Origin: Prochlorococcus sp. AG-347-K15
GTDB taxonomy: Bacteria > Cyanobacteriota > Cyanobacteriia > PCC-6307 > Cyanobiaceae
DNA length: 44,921 bases
NCBI GenBank assembly: GCA_003281415.1
Contig: QCCC01000008.1
Span: 1 to 44,921, forward strand
Reading direction: 5' to 3'
This document shows, piece by piece, positions 18,287 through 27,658 of the stretch. Position 1 is the first letter of the stretch. Each line of letters starts with the position of its first letter. Below the pieces are notes generated by a model. The model saw nothing but the letters and a program-made list of their open reading frames with translations, was not told the DNA's origin and made no database searches. The position numbers and the translations under genes were made by a program.

Positions 18287-18939
18287 TTATTTATCTGGAC
18301 TTCCTTGATGTAGTCTTCTTTATTGATTTTATAAAGTACATCTAATCCTTTAATAATCTTTCCAAAAATCGAATATCTTCCATCTAGTTCTGGGATCTTA
18401 GTCGTTACAAAAAAAAATTCAGTAGATGAAGACTTATTCTTACCGCTTTTAACCATGGCGATTGATCCACTCTCAAAAGTATTAACTAAATTTACTGTTT
18501 CACTAGGATTTTTTATTTGATAGTTATATCTTGGTTTTATTTCTTCTTTGAATTTTATTTCTAAAGGTATTGTTGAACTTGTCTTATTCAGGTTTTGTTT
18601 TCGTTTTACATAAGATTTATTTTCTGGATTAACGCCGCCATGTATAAACCCTATTTGAGGATAATTTATTATTTTATAAAATTTTTTATTTTCATAAATA
18701 TTATTATCTATATTTTCCAGAAAATTTGATACAGTTACTGGGTTATCTTTACCAAATAATTTTACCTCAAAATCACCTTTTGAAGTTTTAAAATTAACTA
18801 CTTTATCACTCTTTATACAACTAAATTTAAGTTTTTGGCAGTAATAATTTGAATCTATCTTACTTTTATAACTACAAGCTTGAACCAACAACAACACCTG
18901 TAAAAATGATAATGTTTTTAAAAAATATTTTTTTTTTAT
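18283..18939 (-). CDS. Cyclophilin-type peptidyl-prolyl isomerase, probable lipoprotein
   Basis: Cyclophilin-fold PPIase with core segments [77 protein letters not shown]. The GTG at 18897 is the first usual start, but it gives only a nine-residue hydrophobic stub before Cys. The same frame stays open upstream and encodes a lipoprotein signal ([21 protein letters not shown]) back to an ATA at 18937-18939 that overlaps the ycf4 stop codon. I therefore extend the gene to that ATA; a one-base error in the A/T homopolymer is the alternative. Catalytic Arg of the classical PPIase is not obvious, so activity is uncertain. Confidence 0.82.
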   Translation of the reverse strand: MKKKYFLKTLSFLQVLLLVQACSYKSKIDSNYYCQKLKFSCIKSDKVVNFKTSKGDFEVKLFGKDNPVTVSNFLENIDNNIYENKKFYKIINYPQIGFIHGGVNPENKSYVKRKQNLNKTSSTIPLEIKFKEEIKPRYNYQIKNPSETVNLVNTFESGSIAMVKSGKNKSSSTEFFFVTTKIPELDGRYSIFGKIIKGLDVLYKINKEDYIKEVQINN

Positions 18940-19493
18940 TTTAGGCCCTCCAAATTAACATCTAAAAATTTAGCTAGACGAGCTCCTTCTTCTTCAACCT
19001 GAAGCAGTGGTTTAAGTTCACCTGCTCCGCTTAAAGGGAGAGGTTTTTTTCTACCTTTTAATACTAAAGCAATTCTTCTTCTAGGATTAAATCCCTCGCT
19101 TATATCCAACTTAACAGATTTAATTTCATCAAAATTTAGTTTAACTTCAACATCTTTAAATAATCCCTTTCTTTTTATTTCTACAGATTTTGAGGATTTA
19201 TCAAAATAATTACTTCCTGAACCAAAGTTTATGTAAACCAGATACCACAAGTAAAAATTTAATAAATTAGCTATTACTCCGTATGCTCCCATTATTATTC
19301 CTTGAGGGATAAACAACAAAGTTGAAGGATTTCCTAAAGGTAATAAATCCCTCCCTGTGTAGCTAGATATAGAGGCTAAAAGAAAACCAATACCTCCTAT
19401 AGTCAACATTCCCCCAATAATATAATTAGAAATTTTTCTTGATCCACCAATTTTTTGTTCGATTTTATCGAATGACGTGAGGTCTGAATTCAT
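18936..19493 (-). CDS. ycf4: Photosystem I assembly protein Ycf4
   Basis: Thylakoid protein needed for efficient PSI assembly. In the 185 residues: two membrane helices (ISNYIIGGMLTIGGIGFLL and the IIMGAYGVIANLLNFYLWYL segment), LLPLGNPSTLLFIPQG between them, and the soluble tail with EIKSVKLDISEGFNPRR, ALVLKGRKKPLPLSG. These match the family in order and spacing. The gene is divergent from psbD. Confidence 0.95.
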   Translation of the reverse strand: MNSDLTSFDKIEQKIGGSRKISNYIIGGMLTIGGIGFLLASISSYTGRDLLPLGNPSTLLFIPQGIIMGAYGVIANLLNFYLWYLVYINFGSGSNYFDKSSKSVEIKRKGLFKDVEVKLNFDEIKSVKLDISEGFNPRRRIALVLKGRKKPLPLSGAGELKPLLQVEEEGARLAKFLDVNLEGLK

Positions 19494-19675
19494 TTTTATC
19501 TTTTTTTAGAGCCTAATTCAGATAATTTAACAAACTAAGGGAGTATTCTTACCTAATTTTTAATAAAAAAGTCAGGAAAGCTTTACAAGGCATTTCAGAT
19601 ATACAAATATTTCCCCACTTTACTCTCAATCTTTGTTAAAGTCACTCCGTATCCCGAAGCTAAAAACGATTTCTC
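19494..19675 (+). promoter_or_regulatory. Divergent ycf4 / psbD upstream region
   Basis: A 182-base AT-rich gap between the ycf4 start (minus) and the psbD start (plus). It must hold the psbD promoter and leader. I see no strong Shine-Dalgarno immediately before the psbD ATG and no clear -35 box; candidate -10 elements (such as TATACAAAT around 19600) are only weak matches. Confidence 0.4.
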
Positions 19676-20752
19676 ATGACGATCGCAGTTGGTAGCGCCC
19701 CACAAAGAGGATGGTTTGATGTCCTCGATGATTGGTTGAAGCGCGACCGCTTTGTATTTATTGGTTGGTCCGGACTACTTCTACTTCCATGTGCATATCT
19801 TGCTATTGGTGGTTGGTTTGTCGGAACAACATTTGTTACCTCTTGGTACACACATGGAGTTGCAAGCTCATACCTTGAAGGTTGTAACTTTTTAACAGCA
19901 GCTGTAAGCACCCCTGGTGATGCCATGGGACACAGTCTTCTGTTTTTATGGGGTCCTGAAGCCCAAGGTAGCTTCGTAAGATGGCTACAGCTTGGTGGAC
20001 TTTGGAACTTCGTTGCATTACATGGAGTATTTGGCCTAATTGGTTTTATGCTTCGTCAGTTTGAAATTGCTGGCCTTGTTGGAATTAGACCATACAACGC
20101 TTTAGCATTCTCAGCAGTAATTGCAGTATTCACAAGTATTTTCCTTATTTATCCTTTAGGACAGCATAGTTGGTTCTTCGCACCTTCATTCGGTGTTGCA
20201 GCAATCTTCCGTTACATTCTGTTCATTCAAGGTTTTCACAATATTACTTTAAATCCATTCCACATGATGGGTGTTGCTGGAATTCTTGGTGGTGCTCTAC
20301 TTTGCGCTATTCATGGAGCTACAGTTCAAAACACTTTGTATGAAGATACAAGTATCTACACAGATGGTAAGGTTCAAAGTTCAACATTTAGAGCTTTTGA
20401 CCCAACTCAGGAAGAAGAAACCTATTCAATGATTACAGCGAATAGATTCTGGAGTCAAATCTTCGGTATTGCTTTCTCAAACAAGCGTTTCTTACACTTC
20501 TTGATGCTATTTGTACCTGTTATGGGTATGTGGACATCTTCAATTGGTATTGTCGGCTTAGCACTAAACTTAAGAGCTTATGATTTCGTAAGCCAAGAAA
20601 TCCGTGCAGCAGAAGACCCAGAATTTGAAACTTTCTATACAAAAAATATACTTTTGAACGAAGGTATGCGAGCATGGATGTCTTCTGTGGATCAACCACA
20701 CGAAAACTTTGTATTCCCTGAGGAGGTTCTTCCACGTGGAAACGCCCTTTAA
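19676..20752 (+). CDS. psbD: Photosystem II reaction centre protein D2
   Basis: D2 binds the PSII primary donor, QA and the non-heme iron. In the 358 residues: [20 protein letters not shown] in the N terminus, the five-helix reaction-centre fold, [50 protein letters not shown] with His ligands of chlorophyll and iron, and [14 protein letters not shown] at the C terminus. It overlaps psbC by 17 bases. Codon use is biased toward favoured codons, as expected for a highly expressed gene. Confidence 0.99.
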   Translation: MTIAVGSAPQRGWFDVLDDWLKRDRFVFIGWSGLLLLPCAYLAIGGWFVGTTFVTSWYTHGVASSYLEGCNFLTAAVSTPGDAMGHSLLFLWGPEAQGSFVRWLQLGGLWNFVALHGVFGLIGFMLRQFEIAGLVGIRPYNALAFSAVIAVFTSIFLIYPLGQHSWFFAPSFGVAAIFRYILFIQGFHNITLNPFHMMGVAGILGGALLCAIHGATVQNTLYEDTSIYTDGKVQSSTFRAFDPTQEEETYSMITANRFWSQIFGIAFSNKRFLHFLMLFVPVMGMWTSSIGIVGLALNLRAYDFVSQEIRAAEDPEFETFYTKNILLNEGMRAWMSSVDQPHENFVFPEEVLPRGNAL

Positions 20753-22118
20753 TAATTTATTAAGAGCTCCAAACCAAAGTATTGAGGAAACTGGTTATGC
20801 CTGGTATGTAGGTAATGCTAGATTAATCAATTTATCTGGACGTTTATTAGGAGCTCACATTGCTCACTCTGGACTAATAGTCTTTTGGGCTGGAGCAATG
20901 ATGCTCTTTGAGGTTAATCATTTTACTTTTGATAAACCAATGTGGGAGCAAGGTTTAATCTGTATGCCACACGTTGCAATGTTTGGCTATGGAATAGGCC
21001 CAGGTGGTGAAGTTACTGATATCATGCCTTTCTTCCAAGCAGGCGTGGTTCACTTGATAGCTTCAGCTGTACTTGGTTTTGGTGGTATTTACCATTCATT
21101 AGCAGGACCAGAAAAACTTGAAGAAGATTTTCCATTTTTCTCAACTGATTGGAGAGATAAAAATCAAATGACAAATATCCTCGGATATCATTTGATTGTT
21201 CTTGGTGTAGGTGCACTTGCATGGTCAGTAAACTGGTGTTTTATTGGCGGTGCATATGACACATGGGCACCAGGTGGTGGTGAAGTCAGACTTGTAAACC
21301 CAACCTTAGATCCAAGAGTTATTCTTGGTTATCTATTCAGATCTCCATGGGGAGGAGCTGGTTCAATAATCGGTGTTAACTCCATTGAAGATATTGTTGG
21401 TGGTCATGTTTACGTGGGTATTACTGCAATTATTGGAGGAATATTCCATATCTTTACCAAACCTTTTGGATGGGCAAGAAGAGCTTTTATCTGGAATGGT
21501 GAAGGACTATTAAGTTACGCTCTTGGTGGAATTTGTGTAGCAAGCTTTATTGCTTCAACTTTCATCTGGTTTAACAACACTGCTTACCCTTCAGAGTTTT
21601 ATGGCCCAACAAATGCTGAAGCTTCACAGGCTCAAAGCTTTACTTTCCTAGTGAGAGATCAAAGAATTGGAGCTAATGTAGGTTCAACAATGGGACCAAC
21701 AGGTCTAGGTAAGTATCTCATGAGATCTCCTACTGGTGAAATTATATTTGGTGGTGAAACAATGAGATTTTGGGATTTCAGAGGGCCATGGTTAGAGCCT
21801 CTAAGAGGACCTAATGGTTTGAGCCTTGAGAAAATCCAAAATGATATTCAGCCTTGGCAGGTAAGAAGAGCGGCTGAATATATGACTCATGCTCCAAACG
21901 CTTCTATCAACTCTGTTGGTGGAATCATTACAGAGCCTAACGCTGTTAACTTCGTTAACTTAAGACAATGGTTAGCTGCAGCTCAATTCTTCCTAGGATG
22001 GTTTACATTCATTGGTCATCTTTGGCATGCTGGACGTGCTAGAGCAGCCGCTGCTGGTTTCGAAAAAGGAATCGACAGAAAGAGTGAACCAGCTCTAGAA
22101 TTGGCTGATTTAGATTAA
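20736..22118 (+). CDS. psbC: Photosystem II CP43 antenna protein
   Basis: CP43 is the inner antenna of PSII and contributes a ligand to the oxygen-evolving cluster. I start at GTG 20736 (encoding METPFNNLL), not at the ATG 20709: AGGAGG at 20721-20726 lies 9 bases before the GTG and this is the known psbD-psbC overlap. Seen in 460 residues: six membrane helices with paired His, the large lumenal loop ([21 protein letters not shown] region, and [19 protein letters not shown] with the Glu and Arg of the OEC contact), and a C terminus ending ALELADLD. Confidence 0.98.
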   Translation: METPFNNLLRAPNQSIEETGYAWYVGNARLINLSGRLLGAHIAHSGLIVFWAGAMMLFEVNHFTFDKPMWEQGLICMPHVAMFGYGIGPGGEVTDIMPFFQAGVVHLIASAVLGFGGIYHSLAGPEKLEEDFPFFSTDWRDKNQMTNILGYHLIVLGVGALAWSVNWCFIGGAYDTWAPGGGEVRLVNPTLDPRVILGYLFRSPWGGAGSIIGVNSIEDIVGGHVYVGITAIIGGIFHIFTKPFGWARRAFIWNGEGLLSYALGGICVASFIASTFIWFNNTAYPSEFYGPTNAEASQAQSFTFLVRDQRIGANVGSTMGPTGLGKYLMRSPTGEIIFGGETMRFWDFRGPWLEPLRGPNGLSLEKIQNDIQPWQVRRAAEYMTHAPNASINSVGGIITEPNAVNFVNLRQWLAAAQFFLGWFTFIGHLWHAGRARAAAAGFEKGIDRKSEPALELADLD

Positions 22119-22132
22119 TTTCTATCTCATCT

Positions 22133-22166
22133 AAAAAAGCCCTATCTCTTGATAGGGTTTTTTTTT
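22133..22166 (+). terminator. Rho-independent terminator after psbC
   Basis: Perfect stem CCCTATC / GATAGGG (22140-22146 with 22151-22157), TCTT loop, then a run of nine T (22158-22166). It begins 21 bases after the psbC stop. Ends the psbD-psbC transcript. Confidence 0.9.
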
Positions 22167-22177
22167 GCTCAATTTTA

Positions 22178-22789
22178 TTATCTATATAAATTTTCTCTGA
22201 GCCATGGCAAACTTAAACCCATTACATTGCTGAAACAACCCTCTATTTTTTCTATATATTTACCTCCAATACCTTCCAAGGCGAATCCTCCGGCGCAATA
22301 TAAAGGTTCATTTGTGTCTACATAACTCTTGATTTCCCAATCTTCTAAATTAGAAAAATAAACTCTTGAACTGACTGTTTTTTTTATTATTTCAGTTATT
22401 TTAAATTTTTTGGAAGTTGAATTAAAATTTCCATTTATTAAAGTATGACCAGTATGTAGAAATCCAAATTCTCCAGACATTTTTTTCCATCTAATAAATG
22501 CCTCTTCTTTATTAGATGGTTTTCCATAAGCTTCTCCTTTAAATTCAAAAATTGAATCGCACCCAAGTATTGCCAAAGAACCATAATTAAATTCTTCGGG
22601 AAATGATATTTCTTGAATATTTTCTAATAGACTATTAGCCTTTTGAAAAGATAATTCCAAAGCTAAATTAAATATATTCTTTTCTTGAATAGTGCTTTCA
22701 TCAAAGTCAGTTGATATTTGGATAAATTCAATTTGACAATTTTCAAGTAATTTCTTTCTAGATTGGGAAGCAGAGGCTAGAATTAACAC
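22178..22789 (-). CDS. maf: Maf-like nucleotide pyrophosphatase
   Basis: Maf/YhdE-family protein, which hydrolyses (d)NTPs and modified nucleotides. Seen in the 203 residues: the opening [15 protein letters not shown], the DESTIQEK variant of the family FDE motif, [43 protein letters not shown], and [27 protein letters not shown] in two halves. Complete. It faces psbC across the terminator. Confidence 0.94.
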   Translation of the reverse strand: MLILASASQSRKKLLENCQIEFIQISTDFDESTIQEKNIFNLALELSFQKANSLLENIQEISFPEEFNYGSLAILGCDSIFEFKGEAYGKPSNKEEAFIRWKKMSGEFGFLHTGHTLINGNFNSTSKKFKITEIIKKTVSSRVYFSNLEDWEIKSYVDTNEPLYCAGGFALEGIGGKYIEKIEGCFSNVMGLSLPWLRENLYR

Positions 22790-22851
22790 AAATTTTTTAC
22801 CAAATTATAATTCAAATCAATAATAAATTTTAAAATTAATATAAATTACTA

Positions 22852-24381
22852 ATGGAATTAGAAGACAAACTTAAACCTATTAAAAAGCCTTTAATGGTTT
22901 TAGGTACTTCTAGTGGTGCAGGAAAATCACTAACAGTTACAGCAATCTGCAGGATTTTAAAAAATTTACGGGAAGAACCAATACCTTTTAAAGGACAAAA
23001 TATGAGTAATAATGCTTGGGTTGATTGGGAAGGGGGAGAAATGGCATATTCACAAGCACTTCAAGCTTTCGCTTGTGGAATTAATCCTTCTTCAGAAATG
23101 AATCCAATATTATTAAAACCGCAAGGTAATTCAACAAGTGAGGTTATTCATCTTGGCAAAAGTTTAGGAATCACAACTGCCAAAAATTACTACAAAGATT
23201 GGTTTATTCCAGGCTGGGAAATAATAAAAAAAAGTCTTGATTCTATTTACAAAAGAAACCCAAATTGCCGATTAATTATCGAAGGAGCTGGGAGTCCAGT
23301 AGAAATGAATTTAATTCATAGGGATCTCACTAATTTAAGAGTTGCAAAGTATTTAAATGCAAATTGCATTTTGGTTACTGACATTGAAAGGGGAGGCGTA
23401 TTTGCCCAGATAATAGGGACACTTGAACTATTGAAGCCTGAAGAAAAAAAACTTATTAAGGGAATAATTATAAATAGATTCAGAGGAGATCTTTCATTAT
23501 TTGATGAAGGTAAAAAATGGATAGAGAATAAAACTAAAATTCCTGTTATTGGAATTATTCCATGGTTAAATGATTCATTTCCCCCAGAAGATTCCTTAGA
23601 CTTATTAGAAAAAAAACCACGTTTTAAAAATCCTGAGATCCAAGTTGGAATAATAAAATTGCCATCTATAAGTAACTTCTCAGATTTTGATCCCTTGGAT
23701 AATGAAGAATCAATATTAATTGAATGGATTGAAGAATCTCGCAACTTGAGAAAGTATGACTTTATTATTATTCCAGGTAGTAAACAAACTATTAAAGATC
23801 AAATATTTCTTGAAAAGTCTGGTTTATCTGTAGATATAAGAGAATATTCAAATGACAATGGAAATATTATTGGAATTTGCGGAGGTTTACAAATGTTAGG
23901 CACAACACTTGAAGATCCCTATTCCAAGGAAGGTTCCAAAAATTATTCTGCACAAAAAATTAAAGGGATCGGATTACTTCCATTAAAAACAACTTTCTTT
24001 GAAAGAAAATTAACACGTCAAATTAACTCTGAATCTTTATGGCCATGCCAATCAAAAATTAATGGATTTGAAATTCATAATGGCCAAACTGAATTGGATA
24101 ATATGCAAAGCTCATTAAAAATCAACCCTATCTTCAAAGACTTAGATCTAGGTTGGTACAAAGAAAATAATGGGGGTGGGACTATTGCAGGAACATATAT
24201 TCATGGGATTTTTGAAAATGATAATTGGAGAGATCAATATATTAATTTAATAAGGAAGAGTAAAAATTTACCAATATTAAATAAAAAATCAATATCTTAT
24301 AAAAAGAAAAGAGAATCGATCATTGATAATCTTGCAAATGAATTTGAAAAGCATTTAAATCTCACATCATTTTTAAATTGA
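22852..24381 (+). CDS. cobQ: Adenosylcobyric acid synthase (glutamine-hydrolysing)
   Basis: Amidates the corrin side chains b, d, e and g in (pseudo)cobalamin synthesis. Seen in the 509 residues: the ATP-binding GTSSGAGKSLTV, the FKGQNMSNNA and ILLKPQGNSTSEV motifs, IEGAGSPVEMN, VTDIERGGVFAQI and INRFRGD, then the class I glutaminase domain with the nucleophile GICGGLQMLG and late His in TYIHGIFEND. Its stop overlaps the ferredoxin start in TTGA. Confidence 0.97.
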   Translation: MELEDKLKPIKKPLMVLGTSSGAGKSLTVTAICRILKNLREEPIPFKGQNMSNNAWVDWEGGEMAYSQALQAFACGINPSSEMNPILLKPQGNSTSEVIHLGKSLGITTAKNYYKDWFIPGWEIIKKSLDSIYKRNPNCRLIIEGAGSPVEMNLIHRDLTNLRVAKYLNANCILVTDIERGGVFAQIIGTLELLKPEEKKLIKGIIINRFRGDLSLFDEGKKWIENKTKIPVIGIIPWLNDSFPPEDSLDLLEKKPRFKNPEIQVGIIKLPSISNFSDFDPLDNEESILIEWIEESRNLRKYDFIIIPGSKQTIKDQIFLEKSGLSVDIREYSNDNGNIIGICGGLQMLGTTLEDPYSKEGSKNYSAQKIKGIGLLPLKTTFFERKLTRQINSESLWPCQSKINGFEIHNGQTELDNMQSSLKINPIFKDLDLGWYKENNGGGTIAGTYIHGIFENDNWRDQYINLIRKSKNLPILNKKSISYKKKRESIIDNLANEFEKHLNLTSFLN

Positions 24382-24629
24382 AAAAAACAAAAATTAAAAT
24401 TAGATGGCCTAATAATAATGAAACATATGCTTCAGAAGGAGATGATTGGTTTTCAACTGCAGCAAAAGCAGGTTTAGAAATCCCGACTGGCTGTCTAACT
24501 GGCAGCTGTGGTGCCTGCGAAATAGATGTAAATGGAGAAACTATAAGGGCTTGTATAAGTAATATCAAAAATAAAAAAAAATGTTTATTAAAAGTCACTC
24601 TAACTACTGACCCATTTTGGGAAAACTAA
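24378..24629 (+). CDS. Small 2Fe-2S plant-type ferredoxin-like protein
   Basis: An 83-residue 2Fe-2S protein with the signature GCLTGSCGACEIDV and a distal RACIS, giving C-x4-C-x2-C ... C ligands, an ordinary plant-type cluster. It is shorter than PetF and lacks its acidic character. The start is TTG at 24378, overlapping the cobQ TGA (TTGA), so translation is probably coupled. Linkage to cobQ suggests, but does not prove, an electron-donor role in corrinoid metabolism. Confidence 0.9.
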   Translation: MKKTKIKIRWPNNNETYASEGDDWFSTAAKAGLEIPTGCLTGSCGACEIDVNGETIRACISNIKNKKKCLLKVTLTTDPFWEN

Positions 24630-24660
24630 ATTTATTTATTTCTCATAAAAATAACCCTGA

Positions 24661-25266
24661 TTAGATTAAAAATAAAAAACATCCAGCAATGAATCCACTT
24701 AAATGACCCAATAAACTTACTCCTGGCAAGAAAGAGAAAATAAATCCGATAAGAAATATTGTCTTTGACATTTTATGAACTTCATAATTGGATTTTAAAC
24801 CAATTTTTTTACCAAAAAAAGAAACCTTTCCATAAAAAGAAGCTAGTAGTAAGAATCCAAATAAAGCATAAATTATTCCACTAAATCCCAAAGCGGCATA
24901 ATTAGGATAGACATAAAAAAAATAAGATAATACCTTTTCGTAAATCCAGATAATAAAAAAATTTAAAAAAGAACAAATTAAGATAAATTTCAAATAAAAA
25001 AATCTGCTTTTATTTCCGAGTCTCATCAAAAAATATCTAGTGATTATTATTCCACCAAGATTACTTAATAAATGATTTAAATCTTTATGGATTAGGATTG
25101 ATGTGAAAATTCTATGTGGTTGATCACTAATTAATCTTGGTACAAAGTAAAAATATTCTTTATCAATAACTCCAATTAAGTCTGTAAAAATAAAAAATAC
25201 TATTAAAAGAAATCCAATAAAAATGAACTGCCAATCATATTTAGATATTGAATTATTAAAAGGCAT
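24661..25266 (-). CDS. Rhomboid family intramembrane serine protease
   Basis: A 201-residue membrane protein with about six hydrophobic helices. Seen: the H-x4-H-x3-N helix-2 motif (His60, His65, Asn69), the catalytic GFSG with Ser129, and HLSG with His188, so the Ser-His dyad is intact. It is a rather degenerate member outside these motifs. Predicted to cleave membrane-anchored substrates; the substrate is unknown. Confidence 0.85.
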   Translation of the reverse strand: MPFNNSISKYDWQFIFIGFLLIVFFIFTDLIGVIDKEYFYFVPRLISDQPHRIFTSILIHKDLNHLLSNLGGIIITRYFLMRLGNKSRFFYLKFILICSFLNFFIIWIYEKVLSYFFYVYPNYAALGFSGIIYALFGFLLLASFYGKVSFFGKKIGLKSNYEVHKMSKTIFLIGFIFSFLPGVSLLGHLSGFIAGCFLFLI

Positions 25267-25347
25267 TTTTTAATTTTATAAAAAATATCTTCTTACATAA
25301 AAGAGCCAGAAAAAGGGTCTTTTTAAGATTTTAATTTTATATTGTCT

Positions 25348-25506
25348 TTAGTAAACTTTGCAATGAGAACTTGTTGAGTGGTCTATGCATTCTTTTTCCC
25401 AATAATCTTGTCTTTGATCTTTAGGTAGTTGATAATTAAAATCATGCATTCTCCAAATATCTGAAGTTGCATTTCTAAGGGCAGTGAATGGAGTGGTTAA
25501 TCTCAT
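25348..25506 (-). CDS. Small conserved-type protein (52 aa)
   Basis: A short gene read from the minus strand: ATG at 25504-25506, stop TAA at 25348-25350. A strong AGGAGG ribosome site lies just upstream (plus strand CCTCCT at about 25511-25516). The 52-residue product opens MRLTTPFTALRNATSDIWRM and continues with LPKDQRQDYWEKECIDHST, ending HCKVY. Soluble, two Cys. I do not recognise it, but the strong RBS supports real translation. Confidence 0.7.
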   Translation of the reverse strand: MRLTTPFTALRNATSDIWRMHDFNYQLPKDQRQDYWEKECIDHSTSSHCKVY

Positions 25507-25646
25507 GAAACCTCCTATATCTCTACTCCTTAATTATCCTCCTATTCAATTAATATTAAAAGAGTATTAATACCCGAGTATTATTGCTTTCTGGTTGTCG
25601 AGACTATGTTTTTGCCCACACTTCACTAAACAAGAAGATAATTAAA

Positions 25647-25731
25647 CGGAGAGGGTGGGATTCGAACCCACGAATAGTTACCTATTAAACGATTTCGAGT
25701 CGTTCGCTTTCGACCACTCAGCCACCTCTCC
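25647..25731 (-). tRNA. trnS: tRNA-Ser (anticodon CGA)
   Basis: An 85-base class II tRNA on the minus strand. The acceptor stem GGAGAGG pairs with CCTCTCC, with discriminator G. The D arm GTGGCTGAGTGGTCGAAAGC is present; anticodon stem AACGA/TCGTT holds loop CTCGAAA with CGA, reading UCG; the long variable arm is typical of Ser; and the T arm is GTGGGTTCGAATCCCAC. The 3' CCA is not encoded. Confidence 0.96.
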
Positions 25732-25794
25732 ACCTTTATTGAGTATCTACAAAATTATATGAAAAAATTATGATCTATTTATTTTTCTTAATTT

Positions 25795-26817
25795 TTACTT
25801 CCAACCTGCATCTTTCATCAATTTTATTGCAATGGAGTTATTAATCCCAAGATCATCAACTGTAACCTTATCAGGAGAAAATCCTCCAAAACCCATAACA
25901 ATAGGGTTTTGATTAATCTCTTTCAATGGATGTTCAAAAGTAGGAGCAGCTAATCCTTTACTGCCGCTGGGAGATGCTAAATATTCAAGAAGCTTAATGG
26001 CTTCAGCTTTATTTGTTGCATATTTAGCTACTCCACCAGCACTTATATTTACATGTGCTGGTTTTGGAGTAAGAACTGATGTTCTTTGTGCATAAAGAGA
26101 ATCTCTCCTGCCATTAACTCCAGCCAGCATCCTCGCGACATAATAATGATTAACAATTCCTACGCCACATTTTTTCTTTGAAACTGCCCTTATTATTGAA
26201 ATATCTCCAGGAAAGAAAGGTTGGGAAACATTAGAAATCATTCCGCTTAACCAAGCTTTAGTTTTTAATTCTCCTTTGTTTACTATTTGATTAGCAACTA
26301 ATGATTGATTATATGGACTTTTTCTATTCCTTAAACATACTTTACCTTTTAAAGATGGATCAGCTAAATCTGTATAGTCTTTAATCTTACTTACATCTAC
26401 AACTTTTGGATTTGCCACCATTACTCGTACTCTTCTAGTTAATGCATACCATTGCTTACTTTTATCTTTCAATCCAACAGGGACATCATTCTCAAGAGAG
26501 GAGGATTCTACACTTTGAAGCAATCCAGCTTTAGCAGCATTCGTTATTCTTGCTGCATCTACTAACAAAATCAAATCTGCTTGAGAATTCTTCCCCTCTC
26601 TTTTCAATCTTTCAATTAAAGATATTCCAGAAGCTTCGATAAGCCTCACTTTGATTCCCGTTTCTTCTGCAAACTTTTTGAAGACAGCCCTATCAGTGTT
26701 GTAATGTCTACCTGAATAAACTTTGACTTCTTTTTCGCTTGAATTAGCGGGTATATTAACATTCATTAAAAATGCAAGTGAGAGTACTGAGTAAAGTAGT
26801 TTTTTAAAATTTTGCAC
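25795..26817 (-). CDS. idiA: Iron(III) ABC transporter substrate-binding protein (IdiA/FutA type)
   Basis: Periplasmic or thylakoid-associated ferric-iron binding protein of the Fut system, strongly induced by iron limitation in cyanobacteria. Seen in the 340 residues: an N-terminal signal sequence (about 26 residues, ending PANSS), VKVYSGRHYNTDRAVFKKF, LVDAARITNAAKAGLLQ, the NRKSPYNQSLVANQ region, and the GVGIVNHYYVARM tyrosine pair that ligates iron. Divergent from piuC across 102 bases. Confidence 0.95.
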   Translation of the reverse strand: MQNFKKLLYSVLSLAFLMNVNIPANSSEKEVKVYSGRHYNTDRAVFKKFAEETGIKVRLIEASGISLIERLKREGKNSQADLILLVDAARITNAAKAGLLQSVESSSLENDVPVGLKDKSKQWYALTRRVRVMVANPKVVDVSKIKDYTDLADPSLKGKVCLRNRKSPYNQSLVANQIVNKGELKTKAWLSGMISNVSQPFFPGDISIIRAVSKKKCGVGIVNHYYVARMLAGVNGRRDSLYAQRTSVLTPKPAHVNISAGGVAKYATNKAEAIKLLEYLASPSGSKGLAAPTFEHPLKEINQNPIVMGFGGFSPDKVTVDDLGINNSIAIKLMKDAGWK

Positions 26818-26919
26818 TTTTTCAAAATAGTATCTATGGTTACTTTATATCCATCTTCATAGCAAGAACTCTCAAAGAGAATTTCTATACATCATTTTGT
26901 ATCATTTTTTATATCAAAA
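26818..26919. promoter_or_regulatory. idiA-piuC divergent promoter region, possible Fur-type site
   Basis: A 102-base gap between two iron-related genes read in opposite directions. It holds the imperfect palindrome ATACA-TCATTT-TGTAT (26887-26902), close to the piuC start, embedded in an AT-rich GATACAAAATGATGTAT run on the minus strand that resembles a Fur box only loosely. Both genes are known to respond to iron in picocyanobacteria; the site assignment is inference. Confidence 0.35.
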
Positions 26920-27585
26920 ATGAATTATTTAACTCATGCATTATTGCATTCTGAAGAATTAAAAATCCTCAGAGAGAATTTAGGCAAAGAAAAATTACTT
27001 TGGGAAGAAGGTAAGAAAACTGCTGGGAAACATGCTGCCAAAGTAAAAAATAATTTACAACTTAGAAGAGATTCAGATTTATCAAAAAAGTTTTCTAATT
27101 TGATTACAAAAAAGATTCTTAGTAATGAACTAATCAAAAGCTTTGCATTGCCAAAGAAAGTGCATGGAACAATATTCTCAAAATCGACAAAAGGCATGGG
27201 ATATGGACGTCATATTGATAATGCTTATATGTCCTCGGGGAGAGCTGACTTATCTTTTACTGTTTTTATAAATTGCAAAGATAATTATGAAGGCGGTGAA
27301 CTATTAATTGAGAGTTTCAACTCAGAAGAAAAATTTAAGCTGGATGGAGGGGAGATCATAATCTATCCAAGTACATATTTACATTCAGTAGAAGAAGTAA
27401 TTGTTGGTGAGAGATTAGTATTTGTTGGTTGGATTGAAAGTTATATAAAAAGTATTGAAGAGAGAGAATATTTATTTGATCTAGATGCTGCGGCAAGATC
27501 ATTACTAGCCAAGTATGGAAGATCAAGCGAAGTTGACCTTATATTTAAATCATATTCAAACCTTTTAAGAAGGTTAGGGAGTTAA
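26920..27585 (+). CDS. piuC: PKHD-type Fe(II)/2-oxoglutarate dioxygenase (PiuC type)
   Basis: Prolyl 4-hydroxylase-like dioxygenase of the PiuC/YbiX family, associated with iron uptake systems. Seen in the 221 residues: the Fe(II) ligand pair H-x-D in GYGRHIDNAYMSS, the distal His in YPSTYLHSVEEV, and the 2-oxoglutarate Arg in GERLVFVGWIES. YGRSSEVDLIFKSY is near the end. The triad is complete. It is divergent from idiA, matching the iron context; the hydroxylated substrate is unknown. Confidence 0.93.
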   Translation: MNYLTHALLHSEELKILRENLGKEKLLWEEGKKTAGKHAAKVKNNLQLRRDSDLSKKFSNLITKKILSNELIKSFALPKKVHGTIFSKSTKGMGYGRHIDNAYMSSGRADLSFTVFINCKDNYEGGELLIESFNSEEKFKLDGGEIIIYPSTYLHSVEEVIVGERLVFVGWIESYIKSIEEREYLFDLDAAARSLLAKYGRSSEVDLIFKSYSNLLRRLGS

Positions 27586-27658
27586 TTCAGAATCATTTTA
27601 TACATCAAATAGAAAAAACTTTTTAAGAGAACTAAAATAAAAATTATTACTAAAATAT

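Noticed and set aside
20709-20735. ATG 20709 as the psbC start
   Set aside because: GTG 20736 has AGGAGG 9 bases upstream and gives the known CP43 N terminus METPFNNLL; the extra nine codons are only the shifted frame of psbD.
23316-23744. Long antisense ORF inside cobQ
   Set aside because: Shadow of cobQ; Ser/Asn-rich product without motifs.
25507-25646. Possible Yfr-type small RNA upstream of tRNA-Ser
   Set aside because: I see only a short palindrome (TAATAC/GTATTA) and no Yfr1 or Yfr2-family signature; nothing firm supports an RNA gene.
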